Source: Natronococcus occultus SP4
GTDB lineage: Archaea; Halobacteriota; Halobacteria; Halobacteriales; Natrialbaceae
Length of the DNA: 64,000 nucleotides
NCBI RefSeq assembly: GCF_000328685.1
Contig: NC_019976.1
Location: 223,964-287,963, forward strand
Reading direction: 5' to 3'
Shown piece by piece: positions 28,335 through 36,955 of the stretch (position 1 is the stretch's first letter; every line of letters begins with the position of its first letter). The position numbers were made by a program, and so were the translations under genes. Below the pieces are notes generated by a model. It did no database searches. It saw only the letters and a list, made by a program, of their open reading frames with translations, and was not told where the DNA came from.

Positions 28335-29324
28335 ATGGTCCTGTACTTTCTGAAGGCGACGGGCGTCTTCCTCAGAACGCTCCCGTTCGTCGCGTTGCGG
28401 GTCGTCGTCGGCCTGCTGTTCGGGCTCGCGACCGTCGTCTACTTCGGGATCGTCGGCTGGCTGGTGCTGACGCTCCTCGACGCCGGAACCGTCTCCGGAC
28501 CGATCGGAGCGATCGGTCTGCTCGTCGCGACCCTGCTCTTTCTCGTCGCGATGCGATTCGCCCGTCGGTACGTCCTCTACATAGTCGCAGCCGGCCACAT
28601 CGCCGTCATCGCCCACATCGTCGACACTGGCGAGACGCCGTCGAACCAGCTCGCCTTCGGCACCGGACAGGTCCGCTCCCACTTCGCGGAAGCCAACGCC
28701 CTGTTCGTCGTCGATCAGCTGGTGACGGCGGCGATCCGGCAGTTCAACAACAGGGCCGTCTCGCTGTCGAACCTCGCGAGCTTCGTCCCGACGCTGAAGA
28801 ACATCCTCACCGTCCTCCGGAAGACGATCGGGCTCGCGGCGTCGTACATCGACGAGGCGATCATCGCCTACGTCTTCATCGCCGAGGAGGAAGACAACTG
28901 GCGAGCGGCCCGGGACGGCGTCGTCCTCGACGCGAAGTGCTGGAGATCCGTCCTTGGATCGACGCTACTGATCGTCCTCGGAATGTACGCGGTTGCGTTC
29001 GTCCTGCTGCTCGCACTGGCGCCGCTGGCGGCCGTCTTCGGCAATCTCTCGCCGACGTTCGAACTCCTCGGCTGGGTCGGCGTCGCCGCGATCGGACTGA
29101 CCGTCTACCTCGGCGTGCTCAAGCCCTGGGTCAAGACCGTCGTGATCACGACGTTCCTGATCGAGTCTCGCGAGCTGACGCCCGACAGCCGAACTGCAGA
29201 ACTCATCGAACGACGCTCGAAAAAGTTCCGGGAACTGACGGCAAAAGCGGACGCCGCAGCAACCGACGAGTATCCGACCGAGGAGCCGTCCGACGGCGAG
29301 CTCCCTGCCGAGGAGCCGACGTAA
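28335..29324 (+). CDS. Haloarchaeal multi-pass membrane protein of unknown function
   Basis: 329 residues from the ATG at 28335. Hydrophobic segments lie at about 10-35, 38-60, 65-85, 88-105, 205-235 and 245-275. A central amphipathic part (about 125-170, NRAVSLSNLASFVPTLKNIL) and an acidic C-terminal tail (EEPSDGELPAEEPT) follow. No family is recognised with confidence. It clusters with the DUF4870 and PH-domain membrane proteins. Confidence 0.75.
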   Translation: MVLYFLKATGVFLRTLPFVALRVVVGLLFGLATVVYFGIVGWLVLTLLDAGTVSGPIGAIGLLVATLLFLVAMRFARRYVLYIVAAGHIAVIAHIVDTGETPSNQLAFGTGQVRSHFAEANALFVVDQLVTAAIRQFNNRAVSLSNLASFVPTLKNILTVLRKTIGLAASYIDEAIIAYVFIAEEEDNWRAARDGVVLDAKCWRSVLGSTLLIVLGMYAVAFVLLLALAPLAAVFGNLSPTFELLGWVGVAAIGLTVYLGVLKPWVKTVVITTFLIESRELTPDSRTAELIERRSKKFRELTAKADAAATDEYPTEEPSDGELPAEEPT

Positions 29325-29509
29325 CGGCGCGCGTCGAACGTGTGCAGAATCGACGACCGAGGCCGAAAGCGACACCGCGTTTCCGATGAACATCTCGCCG
29401 CCAATCGCGGATGGTCGGTACGATCGTCGTCGGCTCCGACAAGAAAACGGCCGGTTCGTACCGGGAAACCGACAGAAAGCATATGAACTAGTGCTGTCGT
29501 TCCTACTAC

Positions 29510-29620
29510 ATGGCTCGCTACGCCGACGACCGATGTCCCGACTGCGGCGGACGGAAGATCGCTCGCGCGGATAACTCCGTCTGGTGTCCGAACTGCGCGC
29601 TCTTTCGGCCCGACCGATAG
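29510..29620 (+). CDS. Small CPxCG zinc-ribbon protein (36 residues)
   Basis: The 36-codon frame encodes MARYADDRCPDCGGRKIAR and a second pair CPNC near 26-29. The two knuckles CPDC and CPNC form a compact zinc ribbon, the pattern of the haloarchaeal small zinc-finger proteins that act in diverse regulation. The frame has GC-rich third positions like real genes here. It lies between a membrane protein and a convergent PH-domain gene. Confidence 0.75.
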   Translation: MARYADDRCPDCGGRKIARADNSVWCPNCALFRPDR

Positions 29621-29662
29621 TCCGTCAGTTCAGGACCATCCACGACCCACCGACCGACCGTC

Positions 29663-30208
29663 TCAGACGCCACCGCTCGACTGTGGCGTGCGGTTCTCGC
29701 TCAGCAGTTGCGTGAGCGTCCGTTTGACCTCCTCCGGATTCGGAACGCTGCTGAAGGTGACGTCCTCGGTCGAGGTGCCAGCAGTGTAGACTCTCACGTC
29801 GCCGAAGGAGAACAGCCGCTCGATCGCGGACTGTTTGTACGCGGTGTTCTGGACCCTGTCGAGACGGATCTGCGTAACGTCCCGCGAGATCAACCCGTGC
29901 TTGACGTAGATCTCCTCGTCAGTGATGACGTACAGGAGCCGAATCCAGTTCAGATACGCCACTCCCACCTGTCCGGCTCCGAGCAGAACCAACAGCAAGG
30001 GGAGATACGCGATCCAGGTCGGGACGGTCGTTCCCAGCAGCCAGACAGTCAACACGATCCCGACGAGCGCGACGCCCACACCGGCCGCGACCGAGACCAA
30101 GATCGTTAGCCACGACGGCCGCCCCGCCCAGCGGACCCGTTCACCTTCGGTGAGGTGCAGCCAGTCGGCGGTCGCGAGTTCGTCGTACGAGGATCGTGCG
30201 TTCGTCAT
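29663..30208 (-). CDS. PH-domain (bPH2/YdbS-like) membrane protein
   Basis: 181 residues from the ATG at 30208; a longer upstream frame is basic and unlike the protein. Two adjacent hydrophobic segments (about 32-55 and 60-80) precede a bacterial PH2 domain with the motif YVITDEEIYVKHGLISRDVTQ-like stretch near 98-118, then IRLDRVQNTAYKQS and GDVRVYTAGTS. Members are membrane-associated and function is largely unknown, though bacterial relatives contribute to antimicrobial tolerance. Confidence 0.85.
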   Translation of the reverse strand: MTNARSSYDELATADWLHLTEGERVRWAGRPSWLTILVSVAAGVGVALVGIVLTVWLLGTTVPTWIAYLPLLLVLLGAGQVGVAYLNWIRLLYVITDEEIYVKHGLISRDVTQIRLDRVQNTAYKQSAIERLFSFGDVRVYTAGTSTEDVTFSSVPNPEEVKRTLTQLLSENRTPQSSGGV

Positions 30209-30834
30209 CGGTACCCCCCGCTGGCGGCTCCCCCACCGCGTCCGACCACGGATCGAGGACTGCTGTCCCCGTCCGTCGGGACTCCGTCGACACACCCTGA
30301 CGGCTCGTCCTCGAGGCGGTGTTCTTGAACTGTAGTGAGCATCGTTCACCTCGTCGATTGGAGCCCCAACACCCTGAGTGTTGGTGTCTCGATCCACTCC
30401 GGAGAGGGCGAGAGCCACGAAAGCACGCCACCCGAAGCTCACCCGCTGTCAGGGACACGGTCTCTCCGCGTTCCCACGACCATCATATGCGGACGGTCGG
30501 AATACCACGATCTTCATACTGAATCGGATATCACTGGGGGGCATGTGCATGAAGTGTCCCGAGAGACCCCCGAACCGTTACCGTCCGCATCGTGGACGGG
30601 CAGACAGTCAGGCAACCCCGAATCGGGAGCAAGGACACGTCCCCACACTGGTGACGGAAACGGACTGGTGTAGTAGGACGCGAACCACCCGCCGTGTCAG
30701 GCGACCAGATACCAGTCGTCGAAGTCTGAACCGAAAGCTCCACTCATACTCTCGGTCAGTGGTCAGGGATCTTACTCCCAGTTTGCCAGGAGTGACAGTT
30801 GGCAACGTCGTGAGACTACGTCTCGCGGGCTATC

Positions 30835-30915
30835 AGACGTAGTCTGATAACGTTCCAGAGTTTGCTGGCACTCCACCCGCGTCGGTCGAGCAACTCCGTG
30901 AGAGGCTGCGGATTT
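30835..30915 (-). pseudogene. TnpB (IS200/IS605) N-terminal fragment
   Basis: Minus-strand translation gives LTELLDRRGWSASKLWNV, which closely resembles the segment near the N-terminus of haloarchaeal TnpB proteins (LDRHGWSASKLWNV type). It is followed by a stop within about 12 codons and has no TnpB body downstream, so only a scrap remains. Confidence 0.45.
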
Positions 30916-31064
30916 TCGCTCGGTGGGTACGGTGGACTCCCAACGTTCAGAACGCCTGTACAACCACTTCTACTCGTTTCTCTTGTGAAAGTCTGGATCG
31001 AGGGCGGTCGAATATCTGGTCCTGCCGGCGTCGGTAGAACGTAGTACCGAGTGACGCCACGTAT

Positions 31065-31084
31065 CCACGGCCCAGAGGCCGTGG
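31065..31084. repeat. Hairpin CCACGGCC-CAGA-GGCCGTGG
   Basis: Perfect 8-bp stem with a 4-base loop. Imperfect hairpins with a CCACGGCC core are common at the ends of haloarchaeal IS200/IS605 elements, and this one lies about 150 bp from the TnpB fragment. It could alternatively be a transcription-termination structure for the lipoprotein gene that ends at 31138. Confidence 0.45.
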
Positions 31085-31137
31085 TATTGCACCTGTTCAG
31101 CGTACGAGTTGGACCCCGGTGCGGTCCAAAACGCCAG

Positions 31138-31449
31138 CTATGTATCGTCCTCGCCAGCGTCACGACCAAATCCATCGACCTCCTGAATTTCCGCATCATC
31201 GGTTTCGGTATCACCGATGCTGTCTTCATCACCGGCTTCGGTATCGTCGCCGTCGTCTTCCGCCTGGTCGAGATCGTCCGCGCCGTTCTCCTCGTCGTCT
31301 TCCCCCACGTCCTCGTCATCGGCCGTCTCTCCCTCGCCAGTCTCTCCGGATCCACCCCCTCCAAGCTCTCCACAACCTGCCAGTCCCACGGCCGTACCGA
31401 CGCCGACGAGCGATACCATCCGGCGACGTGTGAGAGTTCGATCTATCAT
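31138..31449 (-). CDS. Small acidic Tat-exported lipoprotein
   Basis: 103 residues starting MIDRTLTRRRMVSLVGVG. The twin/triple Arg near 8-10, a hydrophobic stretch and the lipobox LAGC (Cys26) indicate Tat export and lipid anchoring outside the cell. The mature part is almost wholly Gly, Asp, Glu, Thr and Ser and probably disordered. No domain is recognised. A further upstream in-frame ATG (31509) is less likely because the signal would not be terminal. Confidence 0.65.
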   Translation of the reverse strand: MIDRTLTRRRMVSLVGVGTAVGLAGCGELGGGGSGETGEGETADDEDVGEDDEENGADDLDQAEDDGDDTEAGDEDSIGDTETDDAEIQEVDGFGRDAGEDDT

Positions 31450-31713
31450 AATGCAGTTCAGGTACGATTGAACGGGGTAATAAGGAGCGCCGATAGTTCG
31501 GATGATCAATATGGATTAGACGTACTCCGCTCGAATTAGATATCGGATGGTTACGACTAAATTAGCCAATCAGTTCGTACTCATACGTCTTTGACTGGTA
31601 CTACCAGAACAGTGACGTGGACCGACTTTCGCGCGGTTGCAAGAACGCTCCAGCGGGTTCGTACGTTTCGCCTAGACGTATCAAAATCGCGGTGAACTAC
31701 GACCAAGAACTCA

Positions 31714-31721
31714 GTTCTCGG
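31714..31721. repeat. Target-site duplication, left copy
   Basis: GTTCTCGG, identical to 32466-32473 on the other side of the IS6 element. Confidence 0.85.
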
Positions 31722-32465
31722 GGCACTGTCTAGTTGAGCCAGATTGAGAAGTGAGCAGGTCGTTGGGTTCGTTGGATCAAATGCTCGCAGACCTGCTCAG
31801 CGAGAGCGACGACACGGATTTCGAAGAATCTTGGGAGAGCGAGCGGACGGCGACACCCGTCAGGGCGTTCGCTGTCCGGCTCCACGAAACCGATTGTTCG
31901 CTTCGGGAATAACTACGATTCTTGCTGAATTAGGCGTTGGGCGCTCTCACGGAGCGGTCTGGAACTGGGTACATCGGCTGGCTGACAGCGGGTGCGACCC
32001 GCCTGAGGCGCAGCCGAAGCGGGTCGCGGTTGACGAGACCGCTGTCGAGATAAATGGTGAGCAGTCTTGGTTGTACGCTGCACTAGATATCGAAACGAAG
32101 CTGATTCTCGATGTCGCGTTGTTCGGTCGACATGGCACCGATCCACCAGCTGCGTTTCTGCATCGACTCGACGGGAAATACGATCTCTCCGATACCGTAT
32201 TTCTCGTGGATCAATTCGGCTATCGGACTGCCCTTGCTCGATTAGGGTTGAGCGGTCGGGTCAACTATACCGAGCGAAACCTCATCGAAAAGTGGTTTCA
32301 CACCCTCAAAATGCGCATCGACCGCTTTCACAACTCGTGGGTGGGCAGTCGGGCGAGCGCACGCGAATGGTTTGAGCAATTCATGCACTACTACAACCAT
32401 CAGAGACCGAACCAAGCTCTCGATGGAAAGACGCCGGTCGAGGAGGTGCAGAACTAGACAGTGCC
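31722..32465 (+). mobile_element. IS6-family insertion sequence, 744 bp
   Basis: Bounded by perfect 14-bp terminal inverted repeats GGCACTGTCTAGTT (31722-31735) and AACTAGACAGTGCC (32452-32465), and flanked by the 8-bp direct repeat GTTCTCGG (31714-31721 and 32466-32473). Size, ends and 8-bp duplication all fit the IS6 family. The perfect duplication shows a simple, probably recent insertion with no later rearrangement between the ends. Confidence 0.93.
31781..32457 (+). pseudogene. IS6-family transposase, frameshifted
   Basis: The DDE transposase would begin at the ATG at 31781 (MLADLLSESDDTDFEESWE) but hits TAA at 31910-31912 after LHETDCSLRE. The rest (TTILAELGVGRSHGAVWNWVH onward to 32457) is intact in the next frame, with the catalytic region VAVDETAV, FLVDQFGYRTAL and ERNLIEKWFHTLKMRI. 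A single missing base after codon 43 explains the break. Programmed frameshifting is not usual in this family, so it is probably inactive. Confidence 0.85.
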
Positions 32466-32473
32466 GTTCTCGG
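32466..32473. repeat. Target-site duplication, right copy
   Basis: GTTCTCGG, matching 31714-31721. Confidence 0.85.
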
Positions 32474-32923
32474 CATAGTATCATTTGTAGAAATACTATG
32501 TAGGTTAGAGTTGTATAGATCGAGGTAGGACACTCGGTAGAGCTGAACGTATAATATCATCTATATTCAATTGGTAAGAAACAACAGAGCCGTGCATTGA
32601 TCGTGGTTCAGCTCGTCGAGAAGAATGGTAAACTGGAAGAAGTATATATCTATTAGCGCACTTTCTATCGGTACAGAGCCTGTTCAAGCAATGCTTACAG
32701 TTCTAAGCTTCGAGACGGAGAGATAGTGATCGGATCTCGGACAGAACCATAGTATTATAGATGGTTCTACATACCCCACAGTCTAATTACTATTCGAGAA
32801 GGCAACCCAAACACCGCTGGGAGACTGTCAGAGACTGTTCGAACCAGCGAGTCAGGCGAGCCCAGCGAGACTGTCTTCGGGAGGGGTACTGGTTTTAAGT
32901 AGGGTATCGTCACAAAACATAGT
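32474..32923. other. Intergenic region before the second iclR
   Basis: About 450 AT-rich bases with no convincing gene. It contains a perfect inverted repeat at 32743-32768 and a TATA-like TTTTAA (32893-32898) about 28 nt before the iclR ATG. Confidence 0.55.
32743..32768. promoter_or_regulatory. Inverted repeat AGAACCAT-N10-ATGGTTCT
   Basis: Perfect 8-bp arms spaced by ten AT-rich bases, about 155 bp before the second iclR gene. It could be an operator for that regulator or a transcript-end hairpin. Confidence 0.4.
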
Positions 32924-33688
32924 ATGGAACCGAACGGACACGGAGATAGAAGAAAAACCACGGCTACATCGCTTCGAGTGGTTGATGCTATAGAAGAGTT
33001 AGATGGAGGCCGATTGACGGAAATCTCTGACGAAGTCGGCCTATCAACGAGTACGGTGTATACCCATCTCAAAACGTTAACCGATTATGGGTATGTTACA
33101 AAAGTGGATGACCGATACGAGCTCGGACTGAAACTTTTCCATCTTGGGGAAGAGGCGCGGCGGCGAGATAGCCGGTACGAACTCGCAAGAGAAAGCGCTC
33201 TCGAGTTAGCCAATACGATAGGCGAGGAGGTGAGCTTTGCCGTGGAGGAGAACGGTCGGAGTATCATTCTCTTCGACGAGGTCAGCAACCCTTCAGTAGA
33301 GGGGTTCCAGGTCGGTCACCAATTCTATATGCACAACTCCGCCAGTGGAAAAGCAATGCTGGCTGAATTCTCGGACGAGCGTATCGATGAGATAATAAAT
33401 AAATGGGGGCTCCCACAGGAGACACCGAACACGATTACGGAACGGAGCCGGTTGTTTGAGGAGATCGAGACGGTTCGATCGCAAGGATACGCAGTGAACG
33501 ATCAGGAAGCCCTAGAGGGACTACGTGCTGTAGCGATCGCCGTCAAGAACCCTGATGGAACCGTGTTTGGATCGCTAGACGTCTCAGGCCCTCCCTACCG
33601 TCTACCTGGTGACGAGGAATTGGTTAATCTTCTCCAGCCGATGGTTTCTGATCTGGAACAGGAATTAGCGTCGTACGAACCGAATTGA
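32924..33688 (+). CDS. IclR-family transcriptional regulator (glycine/threonine island)
   Basis: 254 residues: winged helix at about 15-75 (LTEISDEVGLSTSTVYTHLKTL) and effector domain (about 85-250) with MHNSASGKAMLAEF near 139-152 and GLRAVAIAV near 203-211. It is the first gene of the island that includes threonine ammonia-lyase and the glycine cleavage operon, so it is the prime candidate to control them. A TATA-like box 28 nt upstream supports the ATG. Codon use is less GC-biased than in the first 30 kb. Confidence 0.9.
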   Translation: MEPNGHGDRRKTTATSLRVVDAIEELDGGRLTEISDEVGLSTSTVYTHLKTLTDYGYVTKVDDRYELGLKLFHLGEEARRRDSRYELARESALELANTIGEEVSFAVEENGRSIILFDEVSNPSVEGFQVGHQFYMHNSASGKAMLAEFSDERIDEIINKWGLPQETPNTITERSRLFEEIETVRSQGYAVNDQEALEGLRAVAIAVKNPDGTVFGSLDVSGPPYRLPGDEELVNLLQPMVSDLEQELASYEPN

Positions 33689-34178
33689 GCGAATCGATCG
33701 CACGACGGTCCGAAGACCGCGGAAATTACACAAGTATGGTTGTAATGAATAGGGTAGATCGATTGGAAATCGAACGGGGACTCAAAAAGGTTGATTGGGA
33801 GACGCGATCGCATGATGTCGGTTCCCCGAAATGGACCTCTTATTTCTATCGGCTGGCGTAGAAATCTTCCCCAGTTTGGAAACTCAACTGAGAGACGGGC
33901 TAATTCGAGTGACGGGCGGGTTGTAGACGTTGATCAGTGAACAACGACGTTCTGATTGAGTAGTGTTTTAAACCGGCGTCTAACCGTACCAATGCATCTG
34001 TCGCGGTTCTCGCGACCGCGTAGTCCTGTGCCGAAGAGAGACGTCCCGGTACTCCCGTCCCGAAGTAGATCGTTCCCCAATATGCGAAGAGTTCGACAGC
34101 AGTGTTCGTCAAAATATCTCCGTTCTTGCACTAACGTTATTACGCCCCGGTGATGGGTAGTGGACGAAGACACCGCAA
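33689..34178. other. Intergenic region before threonine ammonia-lyase
   Basis: About 490 bases. No frame on either strand resembles a known protein; a minus-strand frame at 33900-34112 has one hydrophobic run (AVELFAYWGTIYFGTGV) but no further support. It probably contains the promoter of the 34179 gene (ATTAC-like stretch near 34138). Confidence 0.5.
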
Positions 34179-35411
34179 ATGACCCGTGATGAACAAACCA
34201 CGAGTGTGTCAATTTCCGATATCGAGCGGGCGCGAGAGCGACTGGACGACGCCGTCGTTCAACAGACGCCGATCGAAACGAGTCGATCGCTTCACGAGGA
34301 AACGGGAGCGGAGGTGCGGCTCAAAATGGAGCACCTGCAACGCACCGGTTCCTTCAAGACACGCGGAGCGTACAACAAGCTCGTCCAGATAGGGTCGGAG
34401 TCCGAAATATCACGAGCGATTGCAGCGAGCGCTGGCAATCATGCGCAAGGGGTTGCGCTTGCTGCAACGAAGATCGGGCTAGATTCGACCATCGTCATGC
34501 CACGAAACGCACCACAGGCCAAGATCGACGCGACGGCAGAGTACGGTGCCGACGTCGAGTTACACGGACACGATTTCCAGGCAGCGATGAAACACGCAGA
34601 ATCGCTAGCCGGAGAAGAAACCGTTTTCGTCCACGCATATGACGATCCGGATATCGTAGCCGGGCAGGGAACACTTGGGTTCGAAATTCTGGAACAGGTT
34701 CCCGATGTCGATACAGTAATCGTCCCAGTTGGCGGTGGCGGACTACTCAGTGGCATTGCGACTGTCATCGGCGAACGAGCACCTGAAACACGGATCGTTG
34801 GTGTTCAGGCCAGTGGTGCAGCAACGCTCCCGAAAAGTCTTCAGAAAGGGCGACCACAGGAGAGCGAGAACGTCCAGACCATTGCGGACGGAATCGCGAC
34901 CGGCGGACTCTCACAGCTCACATACGACTGCATCGAGACCTACGTCGACAAAGTCATCACCGTCTCAGACACCGAGATCGCCGAAAGCTTACTGTTTACC
35001 CTCGAACGCACGAAACAGATGGTCGAGGGAGCAGGCGCAACGACGATTGCAGCCCTCCGCAGCGATCAACTAACCGTCGACGGTGAAACTGTCGTTCCGG
35101 TGTTGTCGGGGGGCAATCTGAGTATGACCGATCTCCAGACGATCCTCACCCACGGACTAACGGCCCGAGGACAGCTGGTACGATTCAGAGTGCATATCGT
35201 CGATGAGCCAGGGCGTCTCGAACAGATCTCAGAGATCGTCGCCGACCACGGCGCAAACGTTCGAAACGTTCGACATGAACGCTCCGTCGAAAACCTGGAC
35301 GTCGGCGAAGCGTATCTGTACTTTCGCATCGAGACGAGTGGAACCGAACAAACGGATCGGATTCTGGAAACGATTCGCAACGCCGGTTACTCCGTCACCC
35401 GAATCAATTAG
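34179..35411 (+). CDS. Threonine ammonia-lyase with ACT domain
   Basis: Deaminates threonine (and serine) to 2-oxobutyrate or pyruvate using PLP. In 410 residues, the PLP Lys is K60 in GSFKTRGAYN, the glycine loop is VPVGGGGLLSG near 186-196, and a C-terminal ACT domain (about 327-408, VHIVDEPGRLEQISEIV) suggests allosteric control by an amino acid. The length and single ACT domain match the catabolic/short IlvA type. It precedes the glycine cleavage operon, so together they could degrade threonine, serine and glycine. The spacing of 59 bp to gcvT includes a separate promoter. Confidence 0.92.
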   Translation: MTRDEQTTSVSISDIERARERLDDAVVQQTPIETSRSLHEETGAEVRLKMEHLQRTGSFKTRGAYNKLVQIGSESEISRAIAASAGNHAQGVALAATKIGLDSTIVMPRNAPQAKIDATAEYGADVELHGHDFQAAMKHAESLAGEETVFVHAYDDPDIVAGQGTLGFEILEQVPDVDTVIVPVGGGGLLSGIATVIGERAPETRIVGVQASGAATLPKSLQKGRPQESENVQTIADGIATGGLSQLTYDCIETYVDKVITVSDTEIAESLLFTLERTKQMVEGAGATTIAALRSDQLTVDGETVVPVLSGGNLSMTDLQTILTHGLTARGQLVRFRVHIVDEPGRLEQISEIVADHGANVRNVRHERSVENLDVGEAYLYFRIETSGTEQTDRILETIRNAGYSVTRIN

Positions 35412-35439
35412 CACTGTGTCGACCGTCTGATACGGAGGA

Positions 35440-35447
35440 TTTATATG
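35440..35447 (+). promoter_or_regulatory. TATA box of the glycine cleavage operon
   Basis: TTTATATG centred about 28 nt before the GTG at 35471. The spacing supports both the non-ATG start of gcvT and a leaderless operon transcript. Confidence 0.55.
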
Positions 35448-35470
35448 ATCTGTCTCTCACTGTACCAAGT

Positions 35471-36574
35471 GTGACGTCGCACAAGCCATCACTGTATCAG
35501 ACCCATCGAAACACCGGAGCGGATTTCACCGACTTCGGCGGTTGGGAGATGCCCGTAACGTTCGATTCGATACGTACTGAGCACACCGCGGTGCGAGAAC
35601 AGGTCGGACGCTTCGACATCAGTCATATGAGCGAAGTCGTCGTCCGTGGACCGGACGCCACTGCGCTCCTGAACCAGCTTACGACGAACGACGTCGATGA
35701 GCTGGCACCCGGTGACGCACAGTACTCGTGTATTCTCGACGAGGACGGTGTGATACTGGACGACGTCGTTATCTATCGCTACCCGGATCAGGAGGGGTAT
35801 CTCTTCGTTCCGAACGCTGGTCACGGCGAACAGATGACAACCCGATGCGAGGACTGGGCATCGACGCTCGATCTCGAGGTAACGGTCGAAGATCAAACCG
35901 AAGAGACGGGAATGATCGCAGTTCAGGGTCCAGACGCGGTCGAAGCGGTAGAATCTACTGTCGCAGACTCTGTCGAAGACCTCTCTCCGTTTACCGCACG
36001 ACGGACGGAAATAGCCGACGTCTCCTGTCTGGTCGCCAGAACCGGCTACACGGGTGAAGACGGGTACGAGATCCTCTTTCCGGCAACTAGCTCGGAAACC
36101 GTCTGGACTGCTTTCGATGGGATCCAGCCGTGTGGTCTCGGTGCCCGGGACACGCTCCGGCTCGAAGCGGGGCTGCTCCTGTCGGGACAGGACTTCGATC
36201 CGGATCAAGAACCCCGAACGCCGCTCGAAGCCCGATTAGGGTTCGTCGTCGACTTCGAGAAGTCATCGTTCGTCGGGAAAGGCGCGCTCCAGGAACTCGA
36301 CGCGAACGGCGTCGACGAGCGAATCGTTGGACTCCGGATCGAGGACCGGGCTATTGCACGGCAGGGGTACTCGATACTGAACGACGGCGACGAAATCGGA
36401 CACGTAACCAGCGGAACGATGAGTCCGACGTTCGATACCCCATTGGCACTCGGATACGTCGACTCGAAGTTCACGGAGGAAGGAACGCAGCTCGGGATCG
36501 AGATTCGAAATCGAACTGTGGATGCGACGATCGTCAACCAGCGTTTCCTGGAGACACTCGAGACGGACGCCTAA
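35471..36574 (+). CDS. gcvT: Glycine cleavage system T protein (aminomethyltransferase)
   Basis: Transfers the methylene unit from the H-protein arm to tetrahydrofolate, releasing ammonia. 367 residues, standard length, starting at GTG. Typical stretches are [13 protein letters not shown] near 18-30, [15 protein letters not shown] near 45-59, the Asp region NQLTTNDVD and the late [12 protein letters not shown] near 237. First gene of a tight operon: 4 bp separate it from gcvH. Confidence 0.95.
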   Translation: MTSHKPSLYQTHRNTGADFTDFGGWEMPVTFDSIRTEHTAVREQVGRFDISHMSEVVVRGPDATALLNQLTTNDVDELAPGDAQYSCILDEDGVILDDVVIYRYPDQEGYLFVPNAGHGEQMTTRCEDWASTLDLEVTVEDQTEETGMIAVQGPDAVEAVESTVADSVEDLSPFTARRTEIADVSCLVARTGYTGEDGYEILFPATSSETVWTAFDGIQPCGLGARDTLRLEAGLLLSGQDFDPDQEPRTPLEARLGFVVDFEKSSFVGKGALQELDANGVDERIVGLRIEDRAIARQGYSILNDGDEIGHVTSGTMSPTFDTPLALGYVDSKFTEEGTQLGIEIRNRTVDATIVNQRFLETLETDA

Positions 36575-36578
36575 TACT

Positions 36579-36953
36579 ATGGAATTCGAAATACCAGCCG
36601 AACGACGGTACGCCGAATCACACGAATGGGCAGCCAACCAAACGGATACAGTACGAGTCGGCATCAGCGACTTCGCACAGGACGAGCTCGGAGACATCGT
36701 CTTCGTCGATCTCCCCCCCGAAGGCGAAACGCTCGACCAGGGTGAAGAGCTCGGCGTCCTCGAAAGCATCAAAGCGGTTTCCGATATATACGTCCCTGTC
36801 GCCGGAACGGTCACCGCCATCAACGAGGACGTCATCGACAGTCCCGAACTCATCAACGAGGATCCGTACGGGGACGGATGGCTGGTCGAATTAGAACCGG
36901 AGGGAGACCTCGAACATCTACTCGATGCGGCCGAGTACGAAGAGATGATCTAA
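36579..36953 (+). CDS. gcvH: Glycine cleavage system H protein
   Basis: 124 residues from the ATG at 36579. The swinging-arm lipoyl-Lys is K65 in [14 protein letters not shown], in the usual hairpin. Carries the aminomethyl intermediate between P, T and L proteins. The ATG two bases past the next stop (36956) begins gcvPA, confirming operon structure. Confidence 0.95.
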   Translation: MEFEIPAERRYAESHEWAANQTDTVRVGISDFAQDELGDIVFVDLPPEGETLDQGEELGVLESIKAVSDIYVPVAGTVTAINEDVIDSPELINEDPYGDGWLVELEPEGDLEHLLDAAEYEEMI

Positions 36954-36955
36954 CG

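Larger units (their letters stand above)
30209..31137. other. Intergenic region with IS200/IS605 relic
   Basis: About 930 bases without an intact gene. The left part holds a small hairpin (CAACAC-N5-GTGTTG near 30367-30383). The right part (30845-31130) carries a TnpB-like fragment and a strong hairpin, listed separately. Remaining open frames are short and unlike known proteins. Confidence 0.5.

Noticed and set aside
31119..31471. Ser/Pro-rich and Arg-rich + strand frames over the lipoprotein
   Set aside because: They are antisense to the acidic lipoprotein and show mirror-image composition bias.
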